A DNA stretch of 64,000 bases from an uncultured Maribacter sp. (GCF_947496775.1 NZ_CANMDU010000007.1:124001-188000), one strand, 5' to 3'. Shown: positions 18,559 to 27,098, counted from the first letter of the stretch. Numbers and translations: made by a program. The notes: generated by a model not told the origin, from the sequence alone.

Positions 18559-21108
18559 TTAAGGTTTTGGGGTTATAAGAGATTTTTTATACTCTTCTAA
18601 ATTTTTATGTACTTGCGTTATTTTATAGTTTGATGATAAAATTACAAAATTCTCATTAGCAACTTTATAATCCTTATTGTTTTTTAATAGCTCTGCATAG
18701 CCTAAAGCAAAATCTTTAGATTTAAATCCATGAACTACCACAAATTGGTCTTCTAAGTTATAAATATCTTTAGAAACTATATTCCTATATTTTAAATCTT
18801 TTATAGATTTTTCTAAAAGCTCCTTTAAAACTAAAGCCGCATCGTTATTATTTCTTTTAAAAGGGAACACTACTTTCCAGTTTCCTGTTCCCGTAGATTC
18901 GGTTTCCGAAGAAAATACTTTCTCTTTTAGTTTTGGCAATTGCTCTGCGACCATTTGCTCTGCCTTTTTGCCTTCCGGGTTATTAGGATAAGTAAGCGCC
19001 ACATAATTTAATGCTTCTTTAAAATCTTCGAACCCTTGTAATCTTCCTATAGCGTTTGCTTTTAACATTTCGAACTTAGGAACAATAGGGTCGCCTGTAT
19101 ATCTACTAATATTTGCTTCTGCTTCTGTAATTACTTGTAAGAACTCTTGATTTTTATACTTTTTATACAATGTATTATAACGAGCATCTGGACTATCTAA
19201 ATTACCAGATATTACTGCTTCTGGATTTAATAGTATTTCTGCATAACGAGAATCTCCATGATTATCAATAATATTTTGCTTCATAGACTCTGCTAAAGGA
19301 CTACCTTCTTCTTCATAAATTTTATACAAGTTGTATTTAGATGGTAACACTAATCTTTCTTCCGGATTAGATTTTAATACCCCTTCTAGCTTTTCAACCG
19401 CCAAAAGATTTTCTTTAAACTTTTCTTTATAGATTAATCCTAATTGATAATTTGCAAAATTTCTTCCTGCTTTAAGACTGTCTATAATGGTAACATCTGT
19501 TGGAATTTGTCCCATGTAAAAATCCACAGAAAATTTATCTTCTTCTGTAATATTTTCTTTGCTTTCTAATGAGTTTTCTGCTAAAGCATTAGTAATAGCT
19601 GCTGTTGTACTTTTATTACTCCAACGCCAATTATCTTCTAAAGTTCTTGTTCCCCATTTATTCTTAAAATCGTTTTTACCATATCCTAAACTGGTTATAT
19701 TATAGAAATAAAAATTTCCTTTATTTTCTTTACCACCTTTACTCTCACCAAAAGCTGCAAAACCGTCTGTGATTTTTTCTTTTGCTTTTTTCTGAGCTTC
19801 TTCCTTTGCTTTCTTTAATTCGTCAACATGGTTTTCATAATACGCTATTTGCTTATCCTTAGGCATATCATAAATGGTAATAACACTATCTGCATAGTGC
19901 ACAACATCTTCATACTTTATAACATCTTCTAGATTATCGAGCTTCTTTTTTGTTGCTCTATATTTTTTAGTATTTTCTCCTAAATTAGTAAGAACACTAT
20001 CGTAATAAGCTCCAGAATTTTTATACAGATTTTGGTCAAAATTATATTCTGCCAAATTCTCATAGTTCAATGCATTTAGCTTAGGCTTATTCTCTGTTTT
20101 TCGAAGCGACTTGTTAAAATAAACAATTGCTAAACTATCAGATTCTGTTTCTAAATGATACTCCGCAATCTGACGGTAGATTTTATCCAAAAATGGTCTA
20201 TTCTCCCTGTTCTCTTCTAAATCGGTTAAATACTCTAATAATTCTTCTTTATTCTCACTTGTTAATTCTGTATTATGAATTTTTTGCAAGTGCGCATTAA
20301 TCATATATACTCTTGGCGATTTTCTATTTAAATCTATAATTTTATCAAAAGCATAGTTCGCGCTGTCTTTATGGCCTATTTGATTATATAATTGACCAAT
20401 AATATAGTAATATCTTCCTCTTTCAGGGTTTTTCTTGGTGTAGTAAGATGCTGTTTTTAGGTGTTGAATCGCTGTATCTGGAGCATTCAAATTTATATAC
20501 GCCTGTGCCATCATTGCACGAGCATCTGCATATTCTTGATCCTTTAACTTATCATACTTCATTAAGTTTTTTAAGTTCTTAATGGCTAAATCTTCATTCT
20601 CTAATCTAATATTTACTTTTTCTCTCCAAATACGAGCTTCTGCAAGTTTATCACTGGCTGGATACTTTTTAAGTATATAATTAAAAGCTTCTAAAGCAGG
20701 AATATAACGCTCATCAAAATACCTAGCTTTTCCTAAAAGTAAAAAAGCTTCATCTGTTTGTGGGTTTCTTTCCACATCTTTAATATCCATGCTATGCTTT
20801 TGTATAGCTTTGGTTGCTTTTTCTTCTGCAATTATAAAGTTGGGATTATTGTCTTCAGAATCTAACTTAATTTCACCACTTACCTCTAAACGCTCTATAG
20901 GTAAAACTTCCCAATAGTCGTCTTGGTAACTAGCATTTAAGGTTTCTCTACCTTCATCAAAAGCAATATTGCCATTATATAGCGTATTGTATTTGGTATT
21001 TAAGGCGTGCCAATTTCTATTCAGAAAGGCATCCTTTTTAGTGGAACAGGAGTTAAATCCTATTCCCGCGATGATCGCTGTAAGTATAAATTTATGTTGA
21101 AGCTTCAA
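18559..21108 (-). CDS. sprE: Type IX secretion/gliding lipoprotein SprE (PorW-like)
   Basis: 849-residue lipoprotein with a signal peptide and lipobox near residue 20 (GIGFNSCSTKK). The following NTKYNTLYNGNIAFDEGRET segment is typical of SprE/PorW. Many TPR-like repeats run through about 95-400 and 520-740 (for example DEAFLLLGKARYFDERY, PALEAFNYILKKYPASDK), with a lysine-rich coiled part near 430-455. SprE is needed for type IX secretion and gliding motility and is placed in the periplasm facing the outer membrane. The name rests on recognition of the start and architecture. It begins the block that continues into bactofilin and the ATP synthase genes. Confidence 0.86.
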   Translation of the reverse strand: MKLQHKFILTAIIAGIGFNSCSTKKDAFLNRNWHALNTKYNTLYNGNIAFDEGRETLNASYQDDYWEVLPIERLEVSGEIKLDSEDNNPNFIIAEEKATKAIQKHSMDIKDVERNPQTDEAFLLLGKARYFDERYIPALEAFNYILKKYPASDKLAEARIWREKVNIRLENEDLAIKNLKNLMKYDKLKDQEYADARAMMAQAYINLNAPDTAIQHLKTASYYTKKNPERGRYYYIIGQLYNQIGHKDSANYAFDKIIDLNRKSPRVYMINAHLQKIHNTELTSENKEELLEYLTDLEENRENRPFLDKIYRQIAEYHLETESDSLAIVYFNKSLRKTENKPKLNALNYENLAEYNFDQNLYKNSGAYYDSVLTNLGENTKKYRATKKKLDNLEDVIKYEDVVHYADSVITIYDMPKDKQIAYYENHVDELKKAKEEAQKKAKEKITDGFAAFGESKGGKENKGNFYFYNITSLGYGKNDFKNKWGTRTLEDNWRWSNKSTTAAITNALAENSLESKENITEEDKFSVDFYMGQIPTDVTIIDSLKAGRNFANYQLGLIYKEKFKENLLAVEKLEGVLKSNPEERLVLPSKYNLYKIYEEEGSPLAESMKQNIIDNHGDSRYAEILLNPEAVISGNLDSPDARYNTLYKKYKNQEFLQVITEAEANISRYTGDPIVPKFEMLKANAIGRLQGFEDFKEALNYVALTYPNNPEGKKAEQMVAEQLPKLKEKVFSSETESTGTGNWKVVFPFKRNNNDAALVLKELLEKSIKDLKYRNIVSKDIYNLEDQFVVVHGFKSKDFALGYAELLKNNKDYKVANENFVILSSNYKITQVHKNLEEYKKSLITPKP

Positions 21109-21210
21109 AATTATCTGTATTCGTACCTAACTTAAACAGAAAAACAACCCGATTATTATACCATTGGTCGGTAAAATGTACTTTATTTCTTGAAGTTGAG
21201 TTACTTCTAA

Positions 21211-21254
21211 AAAATAAAGGGCTGTGTATAAAAATTTATACACAGCCCTTTATT
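21211..21254 (-). terminator. Strong hairpin terminator after the DUF2059 gene
   Basis: A palindrome of about 20 bases per arm, with core GGGCTGTGTATAAA matching TTTATACACAGCCC, lies 28 bases past the DUF2059 stop on the minus strand and before the sprE leader. A/T runs flank both sides, so it could act in both directions. Confidence 0.85.
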
Positions 21255-21281
21255 TTACCTATAGCATATATTAACGCCCTT

Positions 21282-21686
21282 TTATTGCGTATATTTTTGA
21301 GCAATTCCTCCAACTTTCATTCCCCAAGTTTTCCCAATCATCATTGCCTTTTGACTTATAACTAATTGCTTAACACTTAGCTTTTTTCCTAAATCTGTAT
21401 TATAAAAACTAATTAACGAATCTATTTCTTCTTCCGTAAATTCTTCTGCATACAATGCTGCTAATTTTTCATATATTTCTACCAAAGTACCTTCTGCTTC
21501 TTTTTTGTATGCCTCTTTTTTATCTGCACCAACTCCTCCTCCTATTTGTGCAATTGCATCTTCAAAAGCTTTACCAGCACCTGTGAGCTCAATAAGTTTT
21601 TCTGATTTATTCTGTAAAACTGACTTTTCTTGCGCCTGTACATACACTGTTAAAAATAAAATAATGGCGAACGCTACTTTTTTCAT
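21282..21686 (-). CDS. Exported DUF2059 protein
   Basis: 134 residues with a signal peptide (MKKVAFAIILFLTVYVQAQ). The mature part is helical and shows the DUF2059 hallmark EEIDSLISFYNTDLGKKLS followed by QLVISQKAMMIGKTWG. The family is periplasmic and of unknown function. It has its own terminator and lies 48 bases after the last HAAS-like gene, so it may be a separate unit. Confidence 0.85.
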   Translation of the reverse strand: MKKVAFAIILFLTVYVQAQEKSVLQNKSEKLIELTGAGKAFEDAIAQIGGGVGADKKEAYKKEAEGTLVEIYEKLAALYAEEFTEEEIDSLISFYNTDLGKKLSVKQLVISQKAMMIGKTWGMKVGGIAQKYTQ

Positions 21687-21733
21687 GGTTTGTGTTTTAA
21701 ATTTATTTGTTAGTGTGAAATTAAGATGATTTG

Positions 21734-21982
21734 CTACAAAGTGTTTACTATATTATATTCTGGATAATTTTTGGCAAGTAATTCTTCTGCTTTTTGAGGA
21801 ATAATATAAGTCATAAGGTAACAGAGTAAAACAAGGCAAACAAACGCTATCGCAAAAAAGAAGTCGACTAAACTGCTATGCATTGGAATACTATCTCTAA
21901 AAAAGGAAAGATTTAATGTAATCGGAAAAAAATTTAGAATATTTACAACACTCGTATATTCATAAATTTGATCTTTAAGCAT
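21734..21982 (-). CDS. C-terminal part of a HAAS-like membrane protein, out of frame with its N-terminal part
   Basis: 82-residue reading frame carrying two hydrophobic segments (about 12-28 and 38-62). It looks like the missing second half of the protein encoded at 21943-22449, which ends too early compared with its three upstream paralogues. A -1 shift over the A-run at 21998-22004 would join the two into one product of 238 residues with four membrane segments, close to the 214-219 residues of the paralogues. As an independent gene it would lack the N-terminal domain that all the relatives have, so I regard it as the 3' part of a split gene. Confidence 0.55.
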   Translation of the reverse strand: MLKDQIYEYTSVVNILNFFPITLNLSFFRDSIPMHSSLVDFFFAIAFVCLVLLCYLMTYIIPQKAEELLAKNYPEYNIVNTL

Positions 21983-22449
21983 CCATTTTTTGCCATATTT
22001 TTTTGTTCCAGCCCGTTGTCTTTTCTGACTCTAATAGACATTACAAATACAAAAATTATTGGCAAAAAGAACAAACCTAAAATTATGTCATATTTCCAAC
22101 TTGTATTTAAATTAGAAAACAATACATAACAGAGGGCTATTGCTCTTATAAAATACACAATCTTTGGTAGTTTAAAATAGTCTTTAAAAAACCCAAAAAT
22201 TATTTTCCAGTATTTTAATGACATTGCTCTTTTTCTTTTAGCAATAACATATTCAAAACCATGGACGCCAAATTTTCTAAACTCATTATTTAAGGCTTGT
22301 TTAAAAGTTAGTTCCGGATTTATGGCAATTTGCTCTTCTATACCATTAGCTAAATGATCCACCAGCTCCGTTTGTAGATCGTAATGTTCTACAAAATGCT
22401 TGCTAGTAAAAGCATAAAGTTGTTGTATTTGTACTTGATTTAGTTGCAT
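21943..22449 (-). CDS. HAAS-like membrane protein, fourth paralogue, truncated by frameshift
   Basis: 168 residues. Residues 1-55 match the N-terminal helical domain of the three upstream paralogues (DLQTELVDHLANGIEEQI against DVRYELIDHLVSEYE and DLRVEVLDHMAESIEAAM). Two membrane helices follow (about 98-118 and 120-142). The frame then leaves the homologous path and ends in a short unrelated tail (after RVRKDNGLEQKN). The C-terminal half continues in the -1 frame at 21734-21982. The break lies at two A-runs, each forming A AAA AAT in the reading frame. It could be an assembly error, a real mutation, or programmed frameshifting. Confidence 0.7.
   Translation of the reverse strand: MQLNQVQIQQLYAFTSKHFVEHYDLQTELVDHLANGIEEQIAINPELTFKQALNNEFRKFGVHGFEYVIAKRKRAMSLKYWKIIFGFFKDYFKLPKIVYFIRAIALCYVLFSNLNTSWKYDIILGLFFLPIIFVFVMSIRVRKDNGLEQKNMAKNGCLKIKFMNIRVL
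21986..22004 (-). other. Two A-runs marking a -1 frameshift point
   Basis: On the minus strand, CAA AAA AAT (run of seven A, 21998-22004) and GCA AAA AAT (run of six A, 21986-21991) both lie in the zero frame of the 168-residue gene as X XXY YYZ-type heptamers. Shifting back by one at either position opens the frame that continues to 21734 without a stop. Confidence 0.6.
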
Positions 22450-22451
22450 TA

Positions 22452-23111
22452 CTAAGCCATTCTTTTTATAACTCTAATGTGTTTTTGGTAAATTTTATAA
22501 AACTGTAAACAAACCATAATTAAAAAAACAGGCCACAACAATTTTACATAACGAATTTCTATACCAAAGTAAGGCTTATTACTTATTAAAATTGGATTAA
22601 ATAAAGTGCCACAAAGACTCCACCCCCAAGCCTGGGTTTTATAAAAATACTGATAAGTAGTTTTTAAACTTGTTTGTTTTATTTTATACAAGAGAAGAAG
22701 CGAGACCAAAAAAGGAATCACAAACAAAATTTTAATAATAATATCCAATGTATTACCAAGAACATTTAAAGGCAATAGTTTAAGAATGAAAAATAATATT
22801 CCTGAAATTAACACAGTACTAAGAAGAGCGAAAAGATAAATTTTCCGCATCATCTGCGCACACTTTTTAATCATCATTTTAGGACCAGAAAGTGCCCATC
22901 CCAACCAAAAAGAAGAATAACTTTCAAGCTCGGGATTCCATCTTTCTCTTTGCCGATTAAAAGCATCTACATACGAAACACCATTTTCCATAGCTGCTTC
23001 TATACTTTCTGCCATATGATCCAGCACCTCAACCCTAAGGTCCACTTGTTTTAGTTCATGATAATCTAAATATCTTTCGATATCTTGTATTTGAGATTGG
23101 CTTAATTTCAT
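22452..23111 (-). CDS. HAAS-like membrane protein, third paralogue
   Basis: 219 residues. The N-terminal 60 residues form an amphipathic helical domain (SQIQDIERYLDYHELKQVDL, then EVLDHMAESIEAAM), the pattern of HAAS domains encoded next to PadR regulators. Four or five membrane helices occupy about 90-215. A charged tail (KHIRVIKRMA) ends the protein. It overlaps the preceding paralogue by four bases (ATGA). HAAS proteins are thought to sense or transmit an envelope signal in PadR-controlled units; no direct function is visible. Confidence 0.8.
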   Translation of the reverse strand: MKLSQSQIQDIERYLDYHELKQVDLRVEVLDHMAESIEAAMENGVSYVDAFNRQRERWNPELESYSSFWLGWALSGPKMMIKKCAQMMRKIYLFALLSTVLISGILFFILKLLPLNVLGNTLDIIIKILFVIPFLVSLLLLYKIKQTSLKTTYQYFYKTQAWGWSLCGTLFNPILISNKPYFGIEIRYVKLLWPVFLIMVCLQFYKIYQKHIRVIKRMA

Positions 23112-23752
23112 GCTATAAAAATTGAATATTTATTTTTTACTTCTTTCTTCATTTTAAAGAAAGTGATTAGAAAAATTAAATATAAAGAGATAATAAAAAT
23201 GACAGATATATCTATAATCAGTGGTACAGTTGTATAAAGTGTAGTCTTTAGTGAGTTATTGTCAATCAATATTATCACTAAAAAACCAAAAATATTTAAA
23301 GGCCAAACCAAAGATTCAATAACCGAAAATCTATTTTTTCCATCAAAAAATCTAATTACGTAATATGTGGAAATCGTAAACAATTCCAGCCCTAAAACAA
23401 TTTGAAAGTCAGGAAATTCTATAGAAGAAATATCCTTCCAAATAAACCTCAAAAAAGAAATCACCAAAATTAATACAATAGCATATGGCTTTGTGAAATT
23501 ACGTAGCAAAACGAATAGTGATTCTTCTTTTAAAACTCTTTTTTGACTCTCGTAAGATTGGATTAAACCTTTTTTATGAACAATCATATATTCCCTAAAA
23601 GCATTATAAAAGTTAATATTTTCCTCCGTCATTTTAGTTTCTATACCTACAGCAATATGATCTACCATTTCCATGCGAATATCCATAAATTGAATATCTG
23701 CTTTTATTAAATAAGAATCTATAAATACAATTTCCTCTTTTGATAAACTCAT
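23108..23752 (-). CDS. HAAS-like membrane protein, second paralogue
   Basis: 214 residues with the same N-terminal domain (KEEIVFIDSYLIKADIQFMD, then EMVDHIAVGIETKM) and four to five membrane helices from about residue 88. The membrane part is little conserved among the paralogues while the N-terminal domain is kept, which suggests the latter makes a shared contact. It overlaps both neighbours by four bases, so the set is one operon. Confidence 0.8.
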   Translation of the reverse strand: MSLSKEEIVFIDSYLIKADIQFMDIRMEMVDHIAVGIETKMTEENINFYNAFREYMIVHKKGLIQSYESQKRVLKEESLFVLLRNFTKPYAIVLILVISFLRFIWKDISSIEFPDFQIVLGLELFTISTYYVIRFFDGKNRFSVIESLVWPLNIFGFLVIILIDNNSLKTTLYTTVPLIIDISVIFIISLYLIFLITFFKMKKEVKNKYSIFIA

Positions 23753-24396
23753 GAGAAAAACAGTTTCAAAAATTTATACTCTTTTAGTATTAGTTTTCTT
23801 CTATTAACAACTTCTATTAGAGCAGTAGCATTTAATAATATCCCAATAGTACAATAACCTGCAAGCCAATACGGTTCTGATTTCATATAATCACCTATAA
23901 GGGGAAGAAAATACATATACAAATGCGGAAAACTATAAATATTAAATAAGGTATCATATGACAACACCTTTTTCTTTATTCCATCTAATTGTCTTTGATA
24001 AAAAAACAACCCTATTTGACATATAGGAACACAATAAAAAATAGATATAATGACAGCGTTAAAAACTTTAGGGCTTAGCAAACTCACCAAGATATGTAAC
24101 GAAACAGCCCAAAATATTAAAAAAAAACAAGTCATCGGCTTCTTTAAAAAACTAAAAAGCCTAGTCCAAAATGCCTTTTGATACCCCCAATGTATAGATT
24201 TCCTTTTTTCTTCTGCTACTTTTTTACACCAAGGAACCCGTTTTATTAAAAAACTTTCTAAATCTGGATAATTTTCCATGGCTTCATATTCAGAAACCAA
24301 ATGATCTATAAGTTCGTAACGAACATCTAAAAACTTAATACCCTTGTCTTTTAAATACCTCTCTATATTTAGAATGTCTTCTTTCACTAAACGCAT
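23749..24396 (-). CDS. HAAS-like membrane protein, first paralogue
   Basis: 215 residues. The N-terminal helical domain (KEDILNIERYLKDKGIKFLD, then YELIDHLVSEYEAME) is followed by a basic segment and four to five membrane helices (about 90-205). It starts 12 bases after the PadR regulator gene and so is the first of four paralogues in the unit. It probably arose, like the others, by tandem duplication followed by strong divergence. Confidence 0.8.
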   Translation of the reverse strand: MRLVKEDILNIERYLKDKGIKFLDVRYELIDHLVSEYEAMENYPDLESFLIKRVPWCKKVAEEKRKSIHWGYQKAFWTRLFSFLKKPMTCFFLIFWAVSLHILVSLLSPKVFNAVIISIFYCVPICQIGLFFYQRQLDGIKKKVLSYDTLFNIYSFPHLYMYFLPLIGDYMKSEPYWLAGYCTIGILLNATALIEVVNRRKLILKEYKFLKLFFS

Positions 24397-24408
24397 AGTC
24401 CCTAATTT

Positions 24409-24747
24409 TTAATTAATACTCCAATTAGGATTTACTAAATTTTGCATACTACGTATAAATTCTTCTAGTTCTGCCAAGCGGTTTACGGTTTCTTTTTCTC
24501 CTGCTTCTGTTAACATATAATATTTGCGCAAACGATTATCTACTTTGGCTACCTCTACATCTAACAAACCTTCGGCTTCTAGTTTATGTAAAGCAGGGTA
24601 CAAAGCACCTTCGGTAATTTGTAACTCTCCTTTGGTAAGGGCTTTTACTTTTTGGGTAATCTCATACCCATACATTTTACCCTGTTCGTCTAACAGTTTT
24701 AAAATAATAGTATTTAAACTCCCTTTATATAATTTAGAATTACTCAT
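24409..24747 (-). CDS. PadR-family transcriptional regulator
   Basis: 112-residue winged-helix regulator of the short PadR subgroup. The signature is clear: YKGSLNTIILKLLDEQGKMY, GYEITQKV, ITEGALYPALHKLEAEGLLD, and RKYYMLTEAGEKE in the beta wing, with a short C-terminal dimerisation helix. PadR proteins usually repress their own operon. It leads the HAAS-like gene array on the minus strand, and an inverted repeat in front of it (24770-24811) is a candidate operator. Confidence 0.93.
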   Translation of the reverse strand: MSNSKLYKGSLNTIILKLLDEQGKMYGYEITQKVKALTKGELQITEGALYPALHKLEAEGLLDVEVAKVDNRLRKYYMLTEAGEKETVNRLAELEEFIRSMQNLVNPNWSIN

Positions 24748-24765
24748 GTATTAATTTTCTTACCT

Positions 24766-24811
24766 CAAATATATACATAATTTCCTTATGCATAATAAAC
24801 TTAGGTATATA
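24766..24811 (-). promoter_or_regulatory. Candidate PadR promoter and operator
   Basis: TATATACATAA (24770-24780) and TTAGGTATATA (24801-24811) form an inverted repeat matching at 10 of 11 positions with a 20-base centre. The left arm overlaps a -7 box, TATATTTG read on the minus strand (24766-24773). PadR operators typically have TATAC/GTATA arms, so this is a natural autoregulatory site. The reductase gene diverges on the other side and may be affected. Confidence 0.5.
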
Positions 24812-24849
24812 TTTTTACTATTCTACTTTAGTAACCTACTTGCTTTGCT

Positions 24850-24857
24850 TAATTTTG
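24850..24857 (+). promoter_or_regulatory. -7 box (TAATTTTG) for the reductase gene
   Basis: TAATTTTG fits TAnnTTTG and lies 23 bases before the reductase ATG. No clear TTG stands at the expected -33 position. Confidence 0.4.
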
Positions 24858-24880
24858 CATTCTTATTTAAATAGTAAAGC

Positions 24881-25930
24881 ATGGCTCATTTTCACCCCCT
24901 AACGGTAAAACAAATAAAATCTCTTACACCTAGTTCTGTAGCAATAACTTTTAGTATTCCTAAAGACCTTTTACAGACTTTTTATTTTGTGCCAGGCCAA
25001 TACATTACTATAAAAAAGGAAGTAAAAGGAAAAGAATTGCGTAGAGCATATTCTATAAGTTCTTCTCCTAAGAGTGATTCTATTACTATAGGGGTAAAAA
25101 AAATAGATGGTGGTGGCTTCTCTGACTATGCTAATACCAAACTAAAAGAAGGTGATATTCTAGAGGTTATGCCACCAGAAGGGCGCTTTGTTTTTAATAC
25201 TTCTTCTTCTGCAAAAAACATTGCCGCAATAGCTGCTGGTAGTGGTATTACTCCTATAATGAGTATTGCCAAAACAGTATTAGATAGTAATGCTGATAGT
25301 AAATTTGTTTTGGTCTATGGTAATAAATCGTACAAAGAGACTATGTTTTACACCGATTTAATGAAATTACAATTAGAATATGCCAATCGCTTTTTTGTAT
25401 ATTTTACCAATAGCCAAACAAAAGAAGAGAACTCTCTTTTTGGAAGAATTGATGTTTCTACTATAAATTATGCTCTAAAAAACAAACACAAAGATGTTTC
25501 TTTTGATGGTTACTACCTTTGTGGTCCAGAATCTTTAATTACGTTAGCAAGTAATACTTTAGAGGAGAATGACGTACCTAAAGACAAAATTCATTTTGAG
25601 CTTTTTACTACAACAGAAATTAAAGAGGAACTTCCGGTAACGGCGAATGGTAAAACGCAAATTTCTGTTGTTGTAGACGATGAAGAATTTTCTTTATCTA
25701 TGGACAAGTCAGAAATTGTTTTAGATGCCGTTCTTAAAGAAAATATTGATGCTCCTTACTCTTGCCAAGGTGGTGTATGCAGTAGTTGTATTGCTAGGGT
25801 TACTGAAGGAAAAGCAGAAATGGTTAAAAACCAAATTTTAACGGATGGTGAAATTGAAGAAGGATTGATACTTACTTGTCAAGCCCACCCAACAACCCCT
25901 ACTTTAAAAATTGATTTTGATGATGTTTAG
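24881..25930 (+). CDS. PaaE-like ferredoxin-NAD(P)H reductase with 2Fe-2S domain
   Basis: 349-residue electron-transfer flavoprotein. Residues 1-100 bind FAD (LRRAYSISSSP), 105-235 bind NAD(P)H (AAIAAGSGITPIMSIA, YLCGPESLI), and 260-349 form a plant-type 2Fe-2S ferredoxin with the cysteine set SCQGGVCSSC followed by LTCQAHP. PaaE passes electrons to phenylacetyl-CoA epoxidase; no paaABC genes are here, so the partner is probably another oxygenase or desaturase. In many Bacteroidota it occurs alone. Its end overlaps the convergent patatin gene by four bases. Confidence 0.92.
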   Translation: MAHFHPLTVKQIKSLTPSSVAITFSIPKDLLQTFYFVPGQYITIKKEVKGKELRRAYSISSSPKSDSITIGVKKIDGGGFSDYANTKLKEGDILEVMPPEGRFVFNTSSSAKNIAAIAAGSGITPIMSIAKTVLDSNADSKFVLVYGNKSYKETMFYTDLMKLQLEYANRFFVYFTNSQTKEENSLFGRIDVSTINYALKNKHKDVSFDGYYLCGPESLITLASNTLEENDVPKDKIHFELFTTTEIKEELPVTANGKTQISVVVDDEEFSLSMDKSEIVLDAVLKENIDAPYSCQGGVCSSCIARVTEGKAEMVKNQILTDGEIEEGLILTCQAHPTTPTLKIDFDDV

Positions 25931-26721
25931 GACGGAAAACCAATCCTTTTAGAATAATTTTCTAACTCTATACAGGCATGATTATATCCAATTTCAAAGG
26001 CTTTTTTCATTCCTCTTTTATCTAACACACCAATTTTTTCTAGTGCCATAGGTTCCATTACAATATCACAAACTTTAAGTTTTTGGTTGGACGATGCGTA
26101 CACCATTAAATTAGTAACTCTCGCCGCAAGTTTAACAGAGTTTTTAAGCTCTCGTTTTTCTAAATTACTTACTACAGACACATTGCTACCAATAATAAAA
26201 TTTGCCTTTTTTTGTATTGGCTCAATGGGAAAATTATTCATAATTCCGCCATCGGCGTAGAGTATTCCATTTAATTCTACCGGACTAAAAACGGGTGGTA
26301 ATGCTGCCGATGCTAATAAAGGTTTTATTAACTCTCCCGAAGAAAAAAACACTTCTTCTCCGCTTTGTAAATCGGTAGCAACTAAATGCAATTCTTTGTT
26401 TAATGCCTCGAAAGAATTCTTTGGAAAATAAGTCTCTAAAATTTTAATGTATTTGTCGGTATCAATAAATCCGGCTTTGGTCATTGTTAAAAAATTGTAC
26501 TTAAAAAGGGGGGTCTCTTTAAAAAAAGAAAACATTTCATCTGGACTATTTCCATTTGCATATAACGCTCCTACTAATGCTCCTGCACTACTACCAGAAA
26601 TAATAGTGGCATCTATTCCAAATTCATTCATTGCTTTTATAACCCCAATATGGGCCATGCCCCGAACACCTCCTCCAGAAAGTACTAATCCAATACTAAA
26701 ATCATTACTAATTACATTCAT
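25927..26721 (-). CDS. Patatin-like phospholipase (RssA type)
   Basis: 264-residue lipid acyl hydrolase. It has the oxyanion loop SGGGVRGMAHIG, the nucleophile elbow GSSAG (serine), and the catalytic aspartate in YADGGIMNNFPI, which make a complete Ser-Asp dyad. There is no signal peptide, so it is cytosolic or membrane-associated. Its start faces the arsenosugar-type locus across a 377-base gap, so it could be near regulatory sites there but is probably independent. Confidence 0.92.
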   Translation of the reverse strand: MNVISNDFSIGLVLSGGGVRGMAHIGVIKAMNEFGIDATIISGSSAGALVGALYANGNSPDEMFSFFKETPLFKYNFLTMTKAGFIDTDKYIKILETYFPKNSFEALNKELHLVATDLQSGEEVFFSSGELIKPLLASAALPPVFSPVELNGILYADGGIMNNFPIEPIQKKANFIIGSNVSVVSNLEKRELKNSVKLAARVTNLMVYASSNQKLKVCDIVMEPMALEKIGVLDKRGMKKAFEIGYNHACIELENYSKRIGFPS

Positions 26722-27098
26722 ATCTCCTTAAAATTACCTATTTCTTTAGTAAACAAACAGACTACACCGTATGTTTTGTCCTAAACAAAACCACAAATTA
26801 TATGGAATAAAGTTAATCGCCGAAAAAAGCAGTACCACAACGGTAACTATACGAAATTACATATTCAATTATTCTAAACAAAACCGACTTATCGGTTCGT
26901 TTTGCGTTTATGATTTATCTTTACAAAACAAGATTTTGGTCTCTAGAAAAATAAAAGACAAGCTATTTGTAATGATAAAAAGAAGTCATCGACCAAAGTA
27001 AAAGTATCTTTATTTATGTAATTTTACTCTATAATGGAGATTTTTAAATTAATACCACTTGGGCTCGCTCTAAAGTAATTTATAGACAGATTAAGAAA
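26722..27098. other. Intergenic control region at the head of the arsenosugar-type locus
   Basis: 377 bases between the divergent patatin and DUF2064 genes. It contains a near-palindrome at 26877-26902 that resembles the one in front of tetR (listed separately), and a possible -7-like TATCTTTA just after it near 26916. An open frame of 76 codons crosses it from 26771, but it runs through the palindrome and shows no recognisable protein, so it is not called as a gene. The rest is unremarkable A/T-rich sequence. Confidence 0.6.
26877..26902. promoter_or_regulatory. Candidate TetR operator, locus side
   Basis: The core ACCGACTTATCGGT is an inverted repeat. Its 26-base complement agrees with the palindrome at 36501-36526 in 20 of 26 positions (counted by eye). 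The two sites frame the arsenosugar-type locus, and the only regulator there is the TetR gene at 36671. It lies 196 bases before the DUF2064 start. Confidence 0.6.

Noticed and set aside
26771-27001. 76-codon open frame between the patatin and DUF2064 genes
   Set aside because: It runs through the TetR-type palindrome, has no recognisable domain and its codon use is unlike nearby genes.
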